From assembly GCA_905221605.1 (NCBI GenBank), contig CAJNDS010002113.1:1182524-1246523 (forward strand): a stretch of 64,000 bases of DNA, read 5' to 3'. Below, one piece after another: positions 53,900-62,139 of this stretch. Position numbers and translations under genes: made by a program. The number at the start of each line of letters is the position of its first letter. Position 1 is the first letter of the stretch. The DNA comes from Symbiodinium natans. Its lineage: Eukaryota; Sar; Dinophyceae; Suessiales; Symbiodiniaceae. The notes under the pieces are model-generated. The model made no database searches, was not told the origin of the DNA, and saw only the letters and a program-made list of their open reading frames with translations.

Positions 53900-56800
53900 A
53901 TGAACGGAACACTTGAAGGACTGAAAGAAGGAAAGGATCTAGGAGGAAAAGAAATCAAGGACAAGCCACCAGGAGGAGGTGACGACGACAATGGCGATCA
54001 TGGTGGTGACCTACCTGATCGCCAAGAACGCGTCAAAGCCATGGAGAAGGAAATGCTCGACTATGTCATGGAGAACGATGACATTGTGCCTGATCTTTCA
54101 GAATTTCCAGATGATCAACCCGGTGAACCTCGCGACGGACCAGCATTGGAGTCTGAAGATGCCAAAGCCCTCAGATTGATTGGCGACTCCATTCTCGACA
54201 GTGCAGGAAGTGTACCACAGAGCGAAGGAGTACCGGATGTTGCTTCGGATCCTCCGAGCAGCAAAAGGGAAACTAAGCGTGGTACTCCCCCCAAAACCGT
54301 TTCGGAACCTCCGGACGGCAAAGGGGAACCTGCATCGTCATCACGCGGTCCAACTGGGCGTTCCATTCCGGACATTGACGAGACCGACCCTGCATTCATC
54401 ATCGCAAAGCTCAAGGAAGCTGGACTCATCGGACCGGAACCCGAGTTCTGGAAGTTCGGTACTCCCGGCGACGGTCGTGTCTACATCAATGACGACGGCG
54501 AACCTTGCAAGATCGACAAGCGGGGGGCTCCGTTCAAGATTGGGAGTGATGGTAGACGATTGCTACCCTCCACACGTCCGAAGGGCAAGTTCACTCCTGA
54601 AGAATGGCACAAGCTCGGAAGCGAAGGAAGGAAGATCGAACTTAAGAAGATCAAGAAGGTCGAAGAGAAGGAGGCCAAGAAGGCTCGCAAGAAGGAGGCC
54701 AAGGAGAAGAAGAAAGGCAAAGAGCATAAAGACGCACTCGTTGCATCGTTGGAGGCGTTACTTCCCAAGGTCGTGCCTGCGGAGAAGATCGATTTGGACT
54801 TCAGGGCGGGAACGACTACTGGATGGACATGGTGCGAGGAACAGGTGACGCAGATTGCCACAGAAATGTTTCTGGACGATGTGCTGCCTGCTCTTCCAAG
54901 TGAATTGGCAGAGTTCGGATTGAGAGCTCCTCGCATGCCATGTGTGTCATCAACCAAAGAGAAACACAGAGAGAAGCTTGCATGTGCAGCGCCGTGCTTC
55001 AACGCCATGGTTACACGTCCAGTCAACCGCAAGGAGATGTACGAGAATCCCAAAGCCATGGAGGCGTTCATGAAAGAATGGAAAGGCTTGTGGGATCAGG
55101 AAGTCTTCGACTTTAGCCAAGTGCGGGAGTACGACGACGTGGTCAGAGAAGCGAAGAATTCCAACGCGAAGGTGCACATGGCAAGAGTGCATGGTCTCAT
55201 CTATGAGAAGAACTATCAACTCAAAGAAGGGGACCCTGCAAGGAAGTTCAAAGGAAGAGGTGTGCTGCTTGGAGATCAAGTCAAAGATCAGAATATGGAG
55301 GCGGCGCTGTTCCAGGACCTCGGAAACTCTCCGGCAACCTTTGATGCGTCTCGTTGGGCCGACTTCTACGGGTGCCTACCCGGGAACGACGTTCAGATGG
55401 CGGATGCTATCCAGGCCTACATTCAGGCTAAGTTGACGGGGACTCCGTGCTGGGTTGAACTTCCAGACGAGGCTTGGCATCCTTCGGTGAACCGGAGGAA
55501 ATTTCGCAGACCAGTCTGCAGGCTCGTGAAAGCACTCTATGGGCATCCGGACGCTGGTACAATGTGGGAACAACATTGTCACACCGCAGTCCAGAAGATG
55601 GGTTTTGCACCAGTTGGTGAGGAATGGCCGTCTCTTTACTTCCATGCAGGAATGAAGCTCCTATTGGTCATCTACGTCGACGACTTGAAGCTCGCCGGTC
55701 CGGCGGAGAACCTCCCGAAGGGGTGGAACATGCTTCGTAAGGAACTTCGTCTTGAGGAGGAAACTCCGCTTGGTTTGTATTTGGGATGTCGCATCTCAAA
55801 GGGGGAAGCCAAACTTCACGACAACACCGAAGTGCGAACTGTCACTTATGACATGGAAACCTATCTCGAAATGACAGTACAAAAGTACTGTGAAACCACG
55901 GGGTTTCCTGTGGACAAATTCAAGAAGGTACCATCTCCCAGTCCAGTTGAAGAAACCAAAAATCACCCGGCTAGGGCACCGTGTCATCCAGGTGCTGCAA
56001 GCCATCGGTGTCAATGGTGTGGACACACAATGCCTGTCGATAAGGGCGGACGGCTTCTACCTCCACCACCGGTTCCCAAGGGCCCACAGGAAACGGAACT
56101 CCATGAGGCAGACAGGGGTACTCTTGCCCCGCATGCGGCGAGCATCCTCATGAAGTTGCTCTATGCTGCAAGAATTTGCAGGTTTGATTTGCTGCGAAGC
56201 ATAAACAACCTTGCGCGACGCATTACAAAGTGGTCCAAGAAGGAGGATGCGGCTCTGCATCATTTGATGTGCTACGTCCATCAGTCCAAAGGTCATAAGA
56301 TGATCGGATGGGTCGGCGATTCCATGGATGCTACTTCCATAGGGTTGTATGCGGATGCGGATTATGCTGGTTGTGGCGAGAGTTTGCGTTCTACTTCGGG
56401 GGCTCACATGCATATTCAGGGACCGCATACACGGTTCCCGTTGGCAGGTGTCAGTAAGCGACAGGGTTGCGCCAGCCACTCTACTCCCGAAGCGGAAATT
56501 GTGGCTGCGGACTATGCGATGTCGCGTATTGGCATTCCGGCCATCACATTGTGGCGTTTGATTGGGGGCAAAGATCTTAATTTCGTGTTCTACGATGACA
56601 ATCAAACGATGATCGGCGTGGTCCGCACAGGCAAGAACCCGACGATGCGCCATTTGGAACGCTCACACGGGATCTGCATTGCGTGGATGCACGAGGTGTT
56701 CCAGGAGGGGTACGTGTCTCTGGCTTACGAGGTCACCGCCAAAATGGCGGCCGATATCCATACGAAGGCCTTTAAAGACCACGTCTCTTGGGCTCACGCG

Positions 56801-57355
56801 TGTCAGCTAATTAACATCATGCCTCCCACGATGCTTTCGAGTGTTGAGGTCATGGACATGATGAAGGCTACACACCAACAATCGGCTGATGAGAAAGGTC
56901 ATCAGCACTACTCGTTTAAGAACGAGGTTCCCTGTTTTCCTTACACGCAAACACCTATCTTGCCCCAGGAGCTGTATAGGGCCGGTTTGTCCAGTAAGGA
57001 GGGTGTCCAGGAAACGGACAGTACTGATCCGATCTTGGTGGTGAAGTTCCCGCGCATGCTCCGCGGCGTCCCCAGTGCTTTGCGACCGGGGAAGTATTTG
57101 CGGTCCACGTGGATTCTGCGTGAAGGGCAATATGGCATCGTATCGAGGATGAGGTCCCTATCCCGTCGGAACCTCAGAAATTCGATCGGTATGTCGAGCG
57201 CGCTGTGTTTCAATATCACTTCCAACGGGGCTCGGCGGCGACGACGCGTGTGCACCGCACCGCGTCGCCTGCCGTGTCTGCGTCCCCGCTGCCCGACTGT
57301 TCGCGCTGTCGCGTCCGCGATTCGCCCGCGCTCTGTAGGCAAGTGTGCGACTTAG
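53900..57355 (+). CDS. Copia-like reverse transcriptase / RNase H segment
   Basis: Same frame as the two preceding segments, starting at the ATG right after the TGA. Residues 1-330 are an acidic and Lys-rich linker. The RT domain runs from about 380 to 700: D502 in VQMADAIQAYIQ is the candidate first metal ligand, KALYGHPDAGTMW matches the copia KALYG motif, and VIYVDDLKLAG carries the catalytic YVDD (592-595). A Cys/His-rich HRCQWCGHTMPVDK insert lies between RT and RNase H. RNase H has D819 (ADADYAG), E864/E866 (TPEAEI), D899 (FYDDNQT) and D952 (ADIHTKAF). From about 57125 the frame turns Arg-rich and implausible while the -1 frame becomes protein-like, so the true end is probably near 57120. 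Confidence 0.85.
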   Translation: MNGTLEGLKEGKDLGGKEIKDKPPGGGDDDNGDHGGDLPDRQERVKAMEKEMLDYVMENDDIVPDLSEFPDDQPGEPRDGPALESEDAKALRLIGDSILDSAGSVPQSEGVPDVASDPPSSKRETKRGTPPKTVSEPPDGKGEPASSSRGPTGRSIPDIDETDPAFIIAKLKEAGLIGPEPEFWKFGTPGDGRVYINDDGEPCKIDKRGAPFKIGSDGRRLLPSTRPKGKFTPEEWHKLGSEGRKIELKKIKKVEEKEAKKARKKEAKEKKKGKEHKDALVASLEALLPKVVPAEKIDLDFRAGTTTGWTWCEEQVTQIATEMFLDDVLPALPSELAEFGLRAPRMPCVSSTKEKHREKLACAAPCFNAMVTRPVNRKEMYENPKAMEAFMKEWKGLWDQEVFDFSQVREYDDVVREAKNSNAKVHMARVHGLIYEKNYQLKEGDPARKFKGRGVLLGDQVKDQNMEAALFQDLGNSPATFDASRWADFYGCLPGNDVQMADAIQAYIQAKLTGTPCWVELPDEAWHPSVNRRKFRRPVCRLVKALYGHPDAGTMWEQHCHTAVQKMGFAPVGEEWPSLYFHAGMKLLLVIYVDDLKLAGPAENLPKGWNMLRKELRLEEETPLGLYLGCRISKGEAKLHDNTEVRTVTYDMETYLEMTVQKYCETTGFPVDKFKKVPSPSPVEETKNHPARAPCHPGAASHRCQWCGHTMPVDKGGRLLPPPPVPKGPQETELHEADRGTLAPHAASILMKLLYAARICRFDLLRSINNLARRITKWSKKEDAALHHLMCYVHQSKGHKMIGWVGDSMDATSIGLYADADYAGCGESLRSTSGAHMHIQGPHTRFPLAGVSKRQGCASHSTPEAEIVAADYAMSRIGIPAITLWRLIGGKDLNFVFYDDNQTMIGVVRTGKNPTMRHLERSHGICIAWMHEVFQEGYVSLAYEVTAKMAADIHTKAFKDHVSWAHACQLINIMPPTMLSSVEVMDMMKATHQQSADEKGHQHYSFKNEVPCFPYTQTPILPQELYRAGLSSKEGVQETDSTDPILVVKFPRMLRGVPSALRPGKYLRSTWILREGQYGIVSRMRSLSRRNLRNSIGMSSALCFNITSNGARRRRRVCTAPRRLPCLRPRCPTVRAVASAIRPRSVGKCAT
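54246..54256 (+). repeat. Covarying mini-hairpin, copy 6
   Basis: CGGA-TCC-TCCG, pair A:T, followed by AGCAAAAGGGAA. Confidence 0.6.
54303..54313 (+). repeat. Covarying mini-hairpin, copy 7
   Basis: CGGA-ACC-TCCG, pair A:T, followed by GGCAAAGGGGAA, similar to the flank of copy 6. Confidence 0.6.
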
Positions 57356-60300
57356 TGGTCCGCGCCGCCCATGGGGGGTATGGGGGTGTTTTTCGCGCTG
57401 GGTCTGAAGGCATGGGGGGTGATATCAACGAAATTCCTGCGCTCGAATCTACCGTCGTCGCTGTTGCGCGCGCCGCAAAAGAAGCAGATTTTCCTCAATC
57501 TACATTCGTGCCCGAATTCATCGAGGTGAATCGTGCTGGGACTGGTAATCATGAAGTCGTTTTCCAAGACAAGCACGGGAAAGAGATGTTTAAGGCACGG
57601 AGTGACTCGCTCAGCGGGGCTACAGGATTTTCCATGACGATTAAAGCTTCGGATGTCGAAAACAGTAGCCCTCGCGTGTGGTTGCTCGTAGGTCTGGAAG
57701 AGGATAACTGGTGGCAGACGTATGCACCGCCGGACGTCAACGTCATCTGCGTGCCGGAAGCGGATGCACGCGGCGCCTACCAGTACTGCAAAGACATCAT
57801 TAAATGGTCGTTCAAGGATCTTCGGAACGTTCTGTTCATAGGAGCAGGGGCGCTGAATCGAGCTTCATGGCTTGATGTTGATCCTAGAGAACGCTTTTAT
57901 GAAGACCGAGACGTCGTAGACTACCCCTGGGGGGAGATCATTGATTTAGTCTTTGAAGCCCGGAAGAAAGGGGCGACTACTATCGTCGAGGTTCCTGACA
58001 AGCCGAAGTTTCGAAAGTCGGCACAGTACAAAAACATAGTTGATTGCATGAAGTGGGAGAGATTCACAATTGCTGATTGCTGCCACGGTCGGAGGATCTG
58101 CGTTCCACAGGGAAGCGGGGCCCCGAACATCATGTATGTCAACGAAGCTACTGAGTTTCTCATTCATGGACTCAAAGCCCCTGAAAACATGAAGGGTGTG
58201 TGCGGCATGCAACATCATCATGCATCACGTGAAGCTGTCGAGATTCACGGGGATGGGTGTGGAAAGAGAACCAGTAAAGTGTCACGCCTCTTGTTGAAGA
58301 TGCTTTCTGAACGGGACGCCAAGGTTGGGGACCCCAAGGCCTGCAGTTCTGTTGAGAAGTTACCGTCGGGTAAGGACAGGATGATCATTGAATTCTGTTG
58401 CTCTAAGGACAGTAGCCTGGGCAAATCCTCGAGTGCTACGAAGGGAGCTCACGTCATGCGTGTGCATGAAGCCCTTCAAGCCCAAACCAAGGCATGTGAA
58501 AGCAACATCCTCAAGGAAGCGGAACGATTCCGAAAATCCAATCCCAAATGTCCGATTCTTGTTTTCGCTTCTCTTCCGTGCACTGGGGGGTCCAATTGGA
58601 TCAAGGTGAACGAAGTGGGGGGTGAAACTGAAAAGGGAAAGGAGCATCGGAAGAAATTTAGGGACTTACTCAAAGCTCTCAAACGCCTTTTGCGAAAGCT
58701 GGCGGTATTTTCCCCCAAAGTTGCTTTTGAGTTGCCGAAAACCTGTTTGTATTGGAGTTGGCCCGAAGTTCAAGCCCTAATAAAGCAGCATTCATTGCGT
58801 GTTGCACGAATGGACGGTTGCATGATGGGTGTTGTTGACAAAGACGGCAGTCCTTTACTCAAAGCTTGGTGCATCGCCACGAATGTGTCAACCATGTTGA
58901 ACCTCAAAGGGGTCACGTGCGATAACACACATGAACATGGCACACCAAGAGGTCAGGCGCTCAGGGAGGCAGGAAACTACACACCACACATGGCAAAGCT
59001 GTTGCACAACGCATGGCGTGATGAAGCTCGCAATATCTGCAGGGGCTCTGCTCAGAGTGTTCATGTGGCAGCTTCATGTGTACTTGTTCATGTCAGTTTG
59101 CGTTGCAGTAACAGCCAGGTGCAACATGAATTCCAAGGTACTTGCATAATTGTTTGTCCTACACCTGGAACAGGGTTCGGATCCTCCGACCCTAATCCAA
59201 AGTGCAGTGAGGAGTTCGGCTCCGCCGGCTCGGATCTGCATCTGGGGAAGGGATTCGGCTCCGCCGGTCCTAGAACCAGCATGGACGGACAACAGCAGAG
59301 GCCCATCCCTCCGCATGTTCCATGGTCGCGACCTCAAGACCTCTTCTCCCTGCCGTACCAGAGATCGGGCATCAACATTCCTGTTGGCAATGGGATGACT
59401 GCTTTGCGCACGACATGTCATGCGCTGCGATCATTGAGAGGGCAACCTCTTCCTGGACGATTGGAGCAAGGCATGGTCGCCACGAATGCGAACATTGCTG
59501 CGTGGGTGGAATTTGGAGTGCCAGCTATCCTTTTGGCGGCAGTTGCGGCACCATCCAGCCCATATGGTTTTCCTGAAGTCAGAGTTCGGGAGCTGTTTCG
59601 AGGTGTGGTGGAAAGCCTGTTGCCAGCAAGGAGCGCGGAGAGCTACAAGACAGTCCTTAGCCATGTCACAACGTTTATCAAGGTCGTCAAGACTGCGATA
59701 AGCACTGATTCGACTCGACAGGTGCTGCAGGAGCTTCTGGACCACGTCATTGAGATTGACCTCTTCAAGAACATTGACATGTTCGTCGACGTTTTGGTTC
59801 AAGATGCTGAACAAGGGCGTTTGGATCCTCAATATCCATGTTTGACGGTGGTGACTATGGACGGATATCTTGATCCGAATGTCATTTGCAGAACAGTCGT
59901 TACCAAGAGTCCGTGGATCTATGTGACCAGGTACAACGACTGGATGCGGCTTAATTCCTACTTTCGCGAGAACCTCCCCAACCGTCGTGAAGGGCTACCA
60001 TGCATGCTCCTCACCCAGGACTTCTGGGATTTGCTGGATCTGATATGGTCAATGGCGAAGCAAGTGGGTTACTGCTTGAGAAGCCACAATCAGGTCGCCG
60101 AGCACACGCAGATGAATGTGTGGGATCTGAACGAGATCGTGGTCGACCCCCCGGAGAACGTGTCCGCGGCGGTCGCTCACGCAGTCAACAGCCTCCAAGG
60201 GTTGTCGGTCGCCATGCATACAGCCCACGAATACCTCAACGACAGTCGGACGGTGTGGCCATCGGAACCATCGAGAACGACCGGAGCCGAGCTCAGGGAG

Positions 60301-62139
60301 TCGTTGGTGAATGCGACAACTGTCGTCATGGCCCCGCCACCAACCGGTCTCGGGTTACCAGCTTCCTTTTCACACAGCTCGTGGAACCAGCTGGCTGCCG
60401 AGCAGAACGTCTTGAGGGCGGTCCACGACATGTACAGGACTCACAGGTCTTGGATGTCCGAGATCACGAACCTGCGAGCCGAGTGTTACTCCGAAGGACG
60501 TGAACAGCCGCCGTACCTGAAGCCCGATCCAACAGGCACGGTGTTTCCTCCGGCATTGAATTCGCACCCGCCTTGGGTGAATGTTCAGCGTCAACATCCC
60601 GCAGGGCCTGCATCCCCATCCGTTCCGGAAGGGCCTGCTCCTTTCGTGGAAGAGGATCATCCTGCCAACAGATCGACGTCTACACCATCACCAAGACAGG
60701 CAACGGGCGCATCCTTTGTCGAAGCAAGAGGTGAATCCGCCAAGAGGCAGCGGGGACCGGAGGATGTCCGCTCCGCGGCATCCCAACCGGGAACCGCGGC
60801 CAGCTCTTCCGATCCTCGGGGAGCTGAGCCAACTGCCCAACCAGAAGGTGAACCCGACGAAGTTCGCTGGTACCTGGATCCTACTCCCGATGGGTACATG
60901 GAGAAGTTCGTCAAGTTCCAATCCAGACATCGCGTGCAGCTGGGTACAACCATCATCGTTCACAAAGATGATCCAACAGATGTCCTACCCGCACGTGATC
61001 AGACACCCAAGATCAACGGGAAATTTGGAACCAGCAGCGAGCAAGTTTACCTTCGGCGCGTCACCACACACCTTGCCAAGCTCTACGGGATGAGCCAGTC
61101 GAATCTCGCAGGTGCGTTTCACATGGCAACATTCATGAAGAAAGGGGATGTGGAGTGGCTACGACTTTACAAGGTGCTGTACGAGAAGGTTTTCTTGTGC
61201 ACAATCCGTCAGCTACCAACTCCTGGCACAATGTTTGCGGCGGTCATGCAATCCACGGCTACGGGAGAGCTGGGAATTTTCCACTTCAACAGCAGCCCGG
61301 AGCAGAGAGCCTTGTTGACGGCTGGACTGAGAAAGTTCAGCGCTTCCATTCGTCAAGCAAGTACCCCCGATGTCACAGCGGTGCGATCCAGCAAAACGAT
61401 CATCCTGGCGGACTTCGAGGTGTGGACGAAAACCAAGAACCGCTTGACCTACACGATGGCCAGCAAGCTCCAAGAAAAGGGATGGTATGATGCCCATTCG
61501 TATTGCCAGACCGTTGACGAAAGCCTCGATCCACTCCTACCTGAAGGATTCCAAGTCGTTGCCACCAAGGCCAGAGATGCAGTCCGAGAGTGGAGAGGTC
61601 CCGGGCAGAGCATTGACGTCACCGCGCACGTCTACTTGTCGTTCAGAGCCATCAATGATCTCCTGGTTTGGGAGCATGGCAATGCGACTCCTGAGAACAT
61701 GCGAAAGTGGTTCGTCGATCCAATCATGGACTTGTCAGACCTTCTGCAACGTGCCGTGATTGTGACCCTCAACGACGATCCCCGTTTCATCGGGAAGGAC
61801 GTTGGTGCAGCGATGCCATGGGCTGCCATTGATTGGATCGCAGTGGAGCTCCGAGCAAGGGGATGCATTGTTTTCACGTCATCACTGCTGTGGGCTCGAA
61901 TTGCTGTGACTCTCCACAAGGGCAGCGACAATTTCCGGATCAATCCAGAGGAGATGCATTTGGCGGTGGCGGCATTCGACAAACATCTGCTGCAAGATCA
62001 TCACACTTTGCATGGCACCCCCAGAGAGCATGGGCGATTGCGAACCTCATTTGGATTCCGTGAACATGGAGACTGCGGATGCGAAGGCGGTCTTTGCACC
62101 GTCAAGCAGCGACGACGTTCGGACCGCATCGGCCAATGA
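57124..62139 (+). CDS. Methyltransferase-like accessory protein joined to an unknown protein
   Basis: One frame, -1 relative to the pol frame, is open from 57124 (after TGA at 57121) to TGA at 62137. It has no convincing ATG near its start, and its first residues (WHRIEDEVPIPSEPQKFDRY) look like the natural continuation of pol. Numbering counts from 57205. About 70-350: mixed alpha/beta sequence, family unknown. About 390-610: methyltransferase-like fold. About 611-692: Ser/Gly/Cys-rich stretch with three hairpin motifs, resembling untranslated DNA. From 693 (ATG at 59281) to about 1600: a large helical protein with a Pro/Ser-rich linker at about 1115-1210, no family recognised. The last 40 residues look out of frame. 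The two halves may be separate genes fused by chance openness. Confidence 0.55.
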   Translation, partial: RAIWHRIEDEVPIPSEPQKFDRYVERAVFQYHFQRGSAATTRVHRTASPAVSASPLPDCSRCRVRDSPALCRQVCDLVVRAAHGGYGGVFRAGSEGMGGDINEIPALESTVVAVARAAKEADFPQSTFVPEFIEVNRAGTGNHEVVFQDKHGKEMFKARSDSLSGATGFSMTIKASDVENSSPRVWLLVGLEEDNWWQTYAPPDVNVICVPEADARGAYQYCKDIIKWSFKDLRNVLFIGAGALNRASWLDVDPRERFYEDRDVVDYPWGEIIDLVFEARKKGATTIVEVPDKPKFRKSAQYKNIVDCMKWERFTIADCCHGRRICVPQGSGAPNIMYVNEATEFLIHGLKAPENMKGVCGMQHHHASREAVEIHGDGCGKRTSKVSRLLLKMLSERDAKVGDPKACSSVEKLPSGKDRMIIEFCCSKDSSLGKSSSATKGAHVMRVHEALQAQTKACESNILKEAERFRKSNPKCPILVFASLPCTGGSNWIKVNEVGGETEKGKEHRKKFRDLLKALKRLLRKLAVFSPKVAFELPKTCLYWSWPEVQALIKQHSLRVARMDGCMMGVVDKDGSPLLKAWCIATNVSTMLNLKGVTCDNTHEHGTPRGQALREAGNYTPHMAKLLHNAWRDEARNICRGSAQSVHVAASCVLVHVSLRCSNSQVQHEFQGTCIIVCPTPGTGFGSSDPNPKCSEEFGSAGSDLHLGKGFGSAGPRTSMDGQQQRPIPPHVPWSRPQDLFSLPYQRSGINIPVGNGMTALRTTCHALRSLRGQPLPGRLEQGMVATNANIAAWVEFGVPAILLAAVAAPSSPYGFPEVRVRELFRGVVESLLPARSAESYKTVLSHVTTFIKVVKTAISTDSTRQVLQELLDHVIEIDLFKNIDMFVDVLVQDAEQGRLDPQYPCLTVVTMDGYLDPNVICRTVVTKSPWIYVTRYNDWMRLNSYFRENLPNRREGLPCMLLTQDFWDLLDLIWSMAKQVGYCLRSHNQVAEHTQMNVWDLNEIVVDPPENVSAAVAHAVNSLQGLSVAMHTAHEYLNDSRTVWPSEPSRTTGAELRESLVNATTVVMAPPPTGLGLPASFSHSSWNQLAAEQNVLRAVHDMYRTHRSWMSEITNLRAECYSEGREQPPYLKPDPTGTVFPPALNSHPPWVNVQRQHPAGPASPSVPEGPAPFVEEDHPANRSTSTPSPRQATGASFVEARGESAKRQRGPEDVRSAASQPGTAASSSDPRGAEPTAQPEGEPDEVRWYLDPTPDGYMEKFVKFQSRHRVQLGTTIIVHKDDPTDVLPARDQTPKINGKFGTSSEQVYLRRVTTHLAKLYGMSQSNLAGAFHMATFMKKGDVEWLRLYKVLYEKVFLCTIRQLPTPGTMFAAVMQSTATGELGIFHFNSSPEQRALLTAGLRKFSASIRQASTPDVTAVRSSKTIILADFEVWTKTKNRLTYTMASKLQEKGWYDAHSYCQTVDESLDPLLPEGFQVVATKARDAVREWRGPGQSIDVTAHVYLSFRAINDLLVWEHGNATPENMRKWFVDPIMDLSDLLQRAVIVTLNDDPRFIGKDVGAAMPWAAIDWIAVELRARGCIVFTSSLLWARIAVTLHKGSDNFRINPEEMHLAVAAFDKHLLQDHHTLHGTPREHGRLRTSFGFREHGDCGCEGGLCTVKQRRRSDRIGQ
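58360..59035 (+). other. Cytosine-C5-methyltransferase-like domain
   Basis: Motifs in order: MIIEFCCSKDSSLG (residue 393 on, motif I-like SAM loop), VFASLPCTGGSNW with Cys459 (like the PC-containing motif IV that supplies the catalytic Cys), VAFELPKTCLYW with Glu509 (like the ENV motif VI), and a terminal DGCMMGVVDKDGSPLLKAW, HEHG pattern. The order and spacing fit a C5-methyltransferase fold, but the motifs are divergent (LPC not PPC, FEL not FEN) and no target-recognition region is evident. Capture of cytosine methyltransferases by eukaryotic retrotransposons, including in dinoflagellates, has been reported. It could also be an inactive SAM-binding relative. Confidence 0.5.
59178..59188 (+). 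repeat. Covarying mini-hairpin, copy 8
   Basis: CGGA-TCC-TCCG, pair A:T. Here the open frame is shifted and reads F-G-S-S-D. Confidence 0.6.
59217..59227 (+). repeat. Covarying mini-hairpin, copy 9
   Basis: CGGC-TCC-GCCG, pair C:G, reads F-G-S-A-G, followed by CTGGGGAAGG. Confidence 0.6.
59256..59266 (+). repeat. Covarying mini-hairpin, copy 10
   Basis: CGGC-TCC-GCCG, pair C:G, 14 bases before the candidate ATG at 59281. Confidence 0.6.
59281..62139 (+). other. Possible separate ORF of unknown function
   Basis: An ATG at 59281 (MDGQQQRPIPPHVPWSRPQD) follows a 240-base stretch that looks untranslated and carries three hairpin motifs. This may be the true start of a 950-codon gene. Two folded parts are apparent, about 59340-60470 and 60870-61990, joined by a Pro/Ser/Glu linker. 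The C-terminal part includes VYLRRVTTHLAKLYGMSQSN and TPGTMFAAVMQSTATGELGI. No domain is recognised. Together with the next ORF it may form the Gag region of a second element or a host locus. Confidence 0.4.

Larger units (their letters stand above)
47876..59035 (+). mobile_element. Ty1/copia-like retroelement, decayed, with accessory domain
   Basis: Order of parts: leader or LTR-like segment from 47876, Gag coiled coil, two CCCH fingers, aspartic protease, integrase, RT, RNase H, then a methyltransferase-like domain. Integrase before RT is the copia order. The left border is TG immediately after CCCTAAA units. By eye I see no second copy of 47876-48220 downstream, so a 3' LTR and the right border are unresolved and may lie beyond the window. 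Two in-frame TGA codons and one frame change indicate an inactive copy, unless recoding occurs. The right limit given is the end of the methyltransferase-like domain. Confidence 0.75.

Noticed and set aside
57205..57360. Independent start of the methyltransferase-like gene at 57205
   Set aside because: The codon there is GTG, not ATG, and the same frame is already protein-like from 57124, so it looks like a continuation of pol.
47876..59280. A matched pair of LTRs
   Set aside because: I compared the leader with the stretches after RNase H and after the methyltransferase-like domain by eye and found only the shared mini-hairpin, not a repeat. A self-alignment extended beyond 64000 would decide it.
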